Below are positions 58,736 to 64,000 of a stretch of 64,000 nt of DNA, piece by piece. The stretch covers positions 1 to 64,000 of the forward strand of contig CANQKM010000004.1 of the NCBI GenBank assembly GCA_947624485.1, read 5' to 3'. The notes under the pieces were generated by a model that had not been told where the DNA came from, ran no database searches, and saw only the letters and a list, made by a program, of their open reading frames with translations. Both the position numbers and the translations under genes were made by a program. Source of the stretch: an uncultured Clostridia bacterium (GTDB lineage Bacteria > Bacillota > Clostridia > UBA1381). Numbering within the stretch: position 1 is the first letter of the stretch; the number at the start of each line of letters is the position of its first letter.

Positions 58736-60168
58736 AATACCGCCTCCTTCCGCTCAAAATCCTTTTCAAAACGGTCGCAGACCGATATGATCGTCTTTTC
58801 ATCAAACGCGCGTCCGATAAGGCTCATACCTATCGGCATACCGTTTTTGTCGTAGCCGCACGTCGTCGAAATCGCGGGCAAACCGGCTATGTTCACGGTG
58901 ACGGTGTATATGTCCGCGAGGTACATCTTTACGGGATCGTTCTCCTGCTCGCCTATTTTGTACGCCGTTGTCGGCGCGGTCGGCGTTAGGATAACATCGC
59001 ACTTCTCAAATATATCGGCGTATTCCCTGCGTATCTGCGTGCGGATGCGAGTCGCGTTTTTGTAGTACGCGTCGTAGTAGCCGGAGCAGAGCGCGTAGTT
59101 GCCAAGCATTATGCGCCGCTTTACCTCATTTCCGAAGCCTTCGCGTCGCGAATTTTTGATGAGGTCGCTGTAATCCTCGCCGAGCCCCGAACGGTAGCCG
59201 TACTTTATGCCGTCGAAACGCGAGAGGTTGCTTGCCGCCTCCGCCGACGATATGAGGTAATACGCCGATACCGCGTATTCGAGTGACGGAAGCGACACGT
59301 CCGTTATTTCGCAGCCGAGCGATTTGTAATAGTCAACAGCTTTTAACACAGCCGTCTTTACCTCGTCGTCTATGCCGTCGGCGAAAAACTCCTTCGGTAC
59401 GCCTATCCTTATATCCGACACGTCCGCGCCGACCTTTTCGGTGTAGCCGCCCTTGGCAAGCTTTGAGGACGTCGCGTCGTTTTCGTCAAAGCCGTAAATG
59501 CCGTTTAAGATGTATCCCGTGTCCTCCGCGCTTTTCGCGACAACGCCTATCTGATCGAGCGACGACGCGAACGCTATAAGTCCCCACCTCGATACCGCGC
59601 CGTAGGTGGGTTTAAGTCCCGTAACTCCGCAGAACGCGGCGGGCTGTCTTACCGAGCCGCCCGTGTCCGAGCCGAGAGCCGCGGCGCAAAGTCCCGCGGC
59701 AACGCTTGCCGCCGCGCCGCCCGACGAGCCGCCCGTTACGCGCGACGTGTCGTACGGGTTTTTAACGCCGCCGAAGTACGACGTCTGCGACGAGCCGCCC
59801 ATCGCGAACTCGTCCATATTCGTCTTACCGAGTATTACCGCGCCCGCGTTTTTGAGCTTCGTTACAGCAGTCGCGTCGTACGGCGGAACGAAGTCCTCGA
59901 GCATACGCGACGCGCACGTCGTTTTAACGCCGTTGGTGCATATATTATCCTTCACGGAAACGGGCAATCCCGTAAACGCTCCGCCTCTGCCTTCGTCGAT
60001 CGCCTCTTGGGCGCGCTTCGCGTCCTCTATGGCGTTTTCGGCGCAGACGGTGATATAGCTGTTTATTTTGCCGTCCGTTTCCTCTATCTTCTTTAAATAT
60101 TCCTTCGTAAGCTCAACCGCGCCTATCTCTTTTCGGTCGAGTTTTTTCCTGATATCCGCGAGTGACAT
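58732..60168 (-). CDS. gatA: Asp-tRNA(Asn)/Glu-tRNA(Gln) amidotransferase subunit A
   Basis: GLPVSVKDNICTNGVKTTCASRMLEDF; GGSSGGAAASVAAGLCAAALGSDTGGSVRQPAAFCGVTGLKPTYG. Confidence 0.97.
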   Translation of the reverse strand: MSLADIRKKLDRKEIGAVELTKEYLKKIEETDGKINSYITVCAENAIEDAKRAQEAIDEGRGGAFTGLPVSVKDNICTNGVKTTCASRMLEDFVPPYDATAVTKLKNAGAVILGKTNMDEFAMGGSSQTSYFGGVKNPYDTSRVTGGSSGGAAASVAAGLCAAALGSDTGGSVRQPAAFCGVTGLKPTYGAVSRWGLIAFASSLDQIGVVAKSAEDTGYILNGIYGFDENDATSSKLAKGGYTEKVGADVSDIRIGVPKEFFADGIDDEVKTAVLKAVDYYKSLGCEITDVSLPSLEYAVSAYYLISSAEAASNLSRFDGIKYGYRSGLGEDYSDLIKNSRREGFGNEVKRRIMLGNYALCSGYYDAYYKNATRIRTQIRREYADIFEKCDVILTPTAPTTAYKIGEQENDPVKMYLADIYTVTVNIAGLPAISTTCGYDKNGMPIGMSLIGRAFDEKTIISVCDRFEKDFERKEAVL

Positions 60169-60200
60169 ATACCTTACCCCTTCCAATTATTTTACGGCGG

Positions 60201-60479
60201 TTACACAACCTTCGGCACAACGAAGCTGTTATTCTTCACATTCTTCGCATTCGAGGTGATCTTCTCCGTCGGGTACGAATCCTTATACTCGTCGGCGCGC
60301 AGATCGTTATACCCTACCGCGTCGAGCGCGTAAGCCTTTTTGGACGAGTCGAACCCGCATACCTTGTCCATGAGCGCGATTATGCTTTCCATATCCTTCG
60401 TCATTGCCGCGCACTCATCGTCGGTGAACTCGATTTTGCTAAGCTCCGCCAAATGGCGCGTAAGCTCCTCGTTTACCAT
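60201..60479 (-). CDS. gatC: Asp-tRNA(Asn)/Glu-tRNA(Gln) amidotransferase subunit C
   Basis: MVNEELTRHLAELSKIEFTDDECAAMTKDMESIIALMDKV. Confidence 0.93.
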   Translation of the reverse strand: MVNEELTRHLAELSKIEFTDDECAAMTKDMESIIALMDKVCGFDSSKKAYALDAVGYNDLRADEYKDSYPTEKITSNAKNVKNNSFVVPKVV

Positions 60480-60625
60480 ATTCCTCAACTCCCTGAAACA
60501 AAAAGGCGTTATATGACAGTCCTCCCTGTCATACAACGCCATTGTCGTATAATTTACTATACTATAGCACAAATTTCTTCGGTTTGCAAGAGTGAATTTA
60601 AAAATTTTGCCGTTTTCTTCTTAAA

Positions 60626-62416
60626 TTACTCGCTTTCGTCCTCTTCCTCCGAATCTTCCTCCAATTCTTCCTCCAAGCTTTGCATCGCTTGCTTGTGCGG
60701 CATATACGTGCTTGAATTAAGCGTGTCGGTCGAAATAAGACTGCCGTTTTCGTACACGTAGCGCGTCGAGTAAACGACGGTATTTTCGCCCTGCGTCGTC
60801 GCGTTGTTTGAAATCGTGATCTTCCGCGCCGGTTCCCACGCCGTGCCGATTATGCTTATTACAACGCTCGAACCGCTCGTGTACGCGGAAATCTTAATCG
60901 GGTAATCGCTCGTGTTCCTGAATCGGAAGTCAACGCCGCCGTCGGCAACGGTCGCGTCCTGACCGAGCGGTATGTAACCGACGGTCATCATGTGGTTGAG
61001 ACGCTCGACTATGCCCATATCGGCGTACAGCACCGCGCTGTAAAGCGTGCTCGATACCTGACACGTGCCGCCGCCGATACCGTCCACGCTTTCGCCGTTA
61101 ATGTACTCCTTCGCGGTATAGAAGCCGTTTTCCACGGTGCGGTGTCCCACTGTGTCGTTAAAGGAAAACACCTCGCCCGGCGCCACCACCGTTCCGCTTA
61201 TAAGCGACGCGGCGCGCGCTATGTTCTGACAGCGGTTCCACGTCGAACCGCCGTAAGACGTGGAATACGTCGAAAGCGTGTTCGCGAACAGCTTGTCGTT
61301 CAGCGTTTGGGACGAAATGTCGGGGTATGAAATATTATAAGGAATGTTTACGGGTTCGCAGCCCTCGTAAATATTCGCGAGCAGCGGCGTAACCGCTTCC
61401 TTATCTATATACCGTCCCGTTGCGTCCTCGGTTATCGAGACGGAATTTCCGTCTATTACATATTCCGCGTTTACCGGATCCTTGTATATCATCGCGTCGA
61501 TACGCTCTATCGTCATCGTTTCCGGAGGCGATGTGTCAAAGTCAACGTGAATGTCCTTGAAGCGTTCGCCTTGGAGAGCGTTTACAACCTGCTCGTAAGC
61601 CTTCGCGTGGTCGCCGTTGTAGCCCGTTTGACCGGAGAAAACCGTCGCGGTCTGTTCCTCGTTAAATTCTATGTAGTGTTCCTTCCTCTCGCCCTTCATT
61701 AAATTGCCGCACTCGTCAAGCTTCGCGCCGAGCATTGCCTCGTCGGTCTGCGGTACCGGCACGATCTCGTGCGGCTTGAACAGCAGCCGCGCGGCAAGCC
61801 ACGATTTTACGAATATATTCTCGTTCTTGCAGTAATCGACCGCCTTTTGAGCCGTGTCCTCCGGCAGAGCCGCAAGTCCTATATCAGCGCCGGTCATTGT
61901 AAATTCCGTTTCGCCGTCGGTAAGCGTGATGTCGGTATCGTCGAAAAGGCTGGACGCGTTTATCGCATTAAGCGTTTCGTCGTACGTCATACCGCCGACG
62001 TAAACGCCTTCTATGTAAACGTTTTTCATCACGCGTCCGTCTTTTACCGTCGAGAGCGCGTAACCGAAAAAGCACAGCGCCGCAAAAACGACTGCCGATA
62101 CGCCGATAATAATCGGTTTTAATATCTTCTTTCCCGATTTGCGCCTCATTTCTTCCTCGCTTTCGTCCGACGCGCTTTCATACTCCGCTTCCTCGTCCCC
62201 GGCTTCCGTATCCGTGTCGTCCTCATCGTACGTATCATACGCATTATCTGTATCATCCGTGAAGTCGCTGTCGCTCCAGCCGAAATCGTCCTCGGCTTCG
62301 TCCGCCGTTTCCGTGCCGGTGTGTTCCTCCGCGACCTCAAACGTCACGGGACGCGGAACGCTTGTGTTATCCGCCTCCGACACTTCTTCTACCGCCCCGT
62401 TTTCATTATCCGCCAT
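60626..62416 (-). CDS. VanW-family protein with peptidoglycan-binding-like domain
   Basis: TM segment, then YNISYPDISSQTLNDKLFANTLSTYSTSYGGSTWNRCQNIARAASLISGTVVAPGEVFSFNDTVGHRTVENGFYTAKEYINGESVDGIGGGTCQVSSTLYSAVLYADMGIVERLNH. Confidence 0.92.
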   Translation of the reverse strand: MADNENGAVEEVSEADNTSVPRPVTFEVAEEHTGTETADEAEDDFGWSDSDFTDDTDNAYDTYDEDDTDTEAGDEEAEYESASDESEEEMRRKSGKKILKPIIIGVSAVVFAALCFFGYALSTVKDGRVMKNVYIEGVYVGGMTYDETLNAINASSLFDDTDITLTDGETEFTMTGADIGLAALPEDTAQKAVDYCKNENIFVKSWLAARLLFKPHEIVPVPQTDEAMLGAKLDECGNLMKGERKEHYIEFNEEQTATVFSGQTGYNGDHAKAYEQVVNALQGERFKDIHVDFDTSPPETMTIERIDAMIYKDPVNAEYVIDGNSVSITEDATGRYIDKEAVTPLLANIYEGCEPVNIPYNISYPDISSQTLNDKLFANTLSTYSTSYGGSTWNRCQNIARAASLISGTVVAPGEVFSFNDTVGHRTVENGFYTAKEYINGESVDGIGGGTCQVSSTLYSAVLYADMGIVERLNHMMTVGYIPLGQDATVADGGVDFRFRNTSDYPIKISAYTSGSSVVISIIGTAWEPARKITISNNATTQGENTVVYSTRYVYENGSLISTDTLNSSTYMPHKQAMQSLEEELEEDSEEEDESE

Positions 62417-62437
62417 AATTTAATCCCTTCCAATCCG

Positions 62438-62959
62438 TCAATCATAAAACCTGCCAAACTCGTCAAGATAATCCGAGTACATCTTCATAAAAGCTCTGAA
62501 TCCTGCGTTTTTCATAAGCAGCGTAAACGCCCGTCGTATGTTGCGCACAAACACGCCGTCAAAATCCTCCAAAAGCATAGCCTTCGCCATCGGGCATATA
62601 CCCTTGCCGCGAGGATCTACTGTAATTTCCATGCCGCCGTCCTTTGAAAGATAGGGCGTCAGCGGAAAAATCCTGCACGCGAGCGGTCGTTGAAACCTGT
62701 CGCACGTCCCGCCGCACACAGCGAGCGAAACGGTATGCTTTTTCCCCTCAAACTCGTATTGAAGCTGCGTTTTCTCAACTCTTATTCCGTCGGGATTTAA
62801 GAGCTTGAAAACCTCCTCCTCGCCCGGAAACAGGAGCATGCCGCTGTCGTCTCCCTTACAGCACGCCTTGCCGCACAGTCTGCCGCAGTCGGCGCGCACG
62901 GGCGTTACATAGTCAAAAAGTCTGTATATCTGCAAGTATACGTAAGCGGCGTTCATCAT
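62438..62959 (-). CDS. YkgJ-like cysteine-cluster protein
   Basis: DCGRLCGKACCKGDDSGMLLFPGEEEV...CGGTCDRFQRPLACRIFPLTPYL. Confidence 0.8.
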   Translation of the reverse strand: MMNAAYVYLQIYRLFDYVTPVRADCGRLCGKACCKGDDSGMLLFPGEEEVFKLLNPDGIRVEKTQLQYEFEGKKHTVSLAVCGGTCDRFQRPLACRIFPLTPYLSKDGGMEITVDPRGKGICPMAKAMLLEDFDGVFVRNIRRAFTLLMKNAGFRAFMKMYSDYLDEFGRFYD

Positions 62960-63090
62960 ATTCGCTACCTTACCTTTCCGTTTACATAATTCATATAAAT
63001 TTTATCACAGTTTTTTCTCCAAAACAATACTTATGCGGAGAATTTTGCGTTTTGTAACATTATTTTAATGTAAACGAGAAACCGCCGTAT

Positions 63091-63120
63091 TTGACAGATT
63101 AGCTTATATGGTGGTATAAT
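63091..63120 (+). promoter_or_regulatory. Promoter TTGACA-18-TATAAT for the gyrB/parE-like gene
   Basis: TTGACA GATTAGCTTATATGGTGG TATAAT. Confidence 0.7.
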
Positions 63121-63166
63121 TATAATAGAACTTCTATATCTTGATTTTGGAAAGGAAATTACGTAA

Positions 63167-64000
63167 ATGGCAAAAAAGAAACAGGAATACGGCAACGACT
63201 CCATAACGAGCTTAAAAGGCGCGGACAGGGTTAGAAAACGTCCGGCTGTTATATTCGGCTCGGACGGCTTGGAGGGCTGCGAACATTCTTTTTTTGAAAT
63301 ACTGTCAAACTCGATCGACGAGGCGCGCGAGGGCTACGGCAATCTTATCGAGGTCACACGTTTCGCGGACGGCTCGATAGAGGTGCGCGACCACGGACGC
63401 GGCATACCGCTCGACTACAACGAAGCCGAGGGACGCTACAACTGGGAGCTTGTGTACTGCGAGCTTTACGCAGGCGGCAAGTACGACAACAATAAGGGCG
63501 GCATGTACAGCTACAGCCTCGGTCTTAACGGTCTGGGCGCGTGCGCGACGCAGTATTCGAGCGAGTATATGGACGTTACGGTCGTGCGCGACAAGACGGT
63601 TTACACGCTGCATTTTGAAAAGGGTGAGAATGTCGGCGGTCTTACGAAGCGTGACACAAGGAGCGTGCAGACCGGTACGACGCAGCGGTGGAAGCCCGAC
63701 AAGGACGTTTTCACCGAGACCGATATACCTGCCGAATACTACAGGGACACGCTCAACAAGCAGGCTATGGTAAACGCCGGTATCAGGTTCGTGTTCTACA
63801 ACGAGACCGAAGACGGCATGGAAATGACCGAATATTTCTACGAGAACGGTATTGTGGACTATCTTAAGGAAACGGTCGGCGACACGGGCTTTACGACGGT
63901 CGAAACTTGGGAAACGGAGCGCGAGGGACGCGACAGAGCCGATAAAGAGGACTACAGGATGAAGATGCAGGTCGCGTTCTGCTTTTCAAATAAAGTTAAT
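63167..64000 (+). CDS. Type IIA DNA topoisomerase B subunit (GyrB/ParE-like), N-terminal part; runs off the right edge
   Basis: From ATG 63167: MAKKKQEYGNDSITSLKGADRVRKRPAVIFGSDGLEGCEHSFFEILSNSIDEAREGYGNLIEVTRFADGSIEVRDHGRGIPLDYNEAEGRYNWELVYCELYAGGKYDNNKGGMYSYSLGLNGLGACATQYSS (GHKL motifs). Not in the ORF track because it is incomplete. Confidence 0.92.
   Translation, partial: MAKKKQEYGNDSITSLKGADRVRKRPAVIFGSDGLEGCEHSFFEILSNSIDEAREGYGNLIEVTRFADGSIEVRDHGRGIPLDYNEAEGRYNWELVYCELYAGGKYDNNKGGMYSYSLGLNGLGACATQYSSEYMDVTVVRDKTVYTLHFEKGENVGGLTKRDTRSVQTGTTQRWKPDKDVFTETDIPAEYYRDTLNKQAMVNAGIRFVFYNETEDGMEMTEYFYENGIVDYLKETVGDTGFTTVETWETEREGRDRADKEDYRMKMQVAFCFSNKVN

Overview
This 64 kb bacterial window looks like a Clostridia-type Firmicutes chromosome segment. 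Support for that: SCIFF/ScfB, a DUF4364 protein, a SpoIIQ-like M23 protein, the rpsP-khpA-ffh-ylxM order, and a gatCAB operon with an archaeal-type AspRS. All family names come from reading the translations; no searches were run. Most of the window is core chromosome: ffh/rpsP, an acyl-CoA dehydratase activase, scfA/scfB, yajC, mecA, aconitase, ruvCAB, argG/argH, dGTPase, pckG, gatCAB-aspS, VanW and a truncated gyrB/parE-like gene. Accessory material is concentrated at about 1-13.4 kb: a truncated serine recombinase, a frameshifted MerR gene with a MerR-type promoter facing a 2,554-aa SLH/GLUG surface protein, degenerate duplicated DNA, an AT-rich three-gene cassette between 49-bp direct repeats, and a YefM/YoeB module. 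A second accessory stretch lies at about 43.9-50.5 kb (BspA-like LRR proteins, an AbrB/RelE-type pair, HTH regulators). The most interesting unexplained signals are: (1) the AT-rich cassette at 11.2-12.75 kb, with a YbjN-like protein, a 70-aa protein and a possible toxin-like protein; (2) a stand-alone structured RNA candidate at 15063-15217 (-) with its own promoter and terminator; (3) a second small RNA candidate at about 51907-51985 (+).
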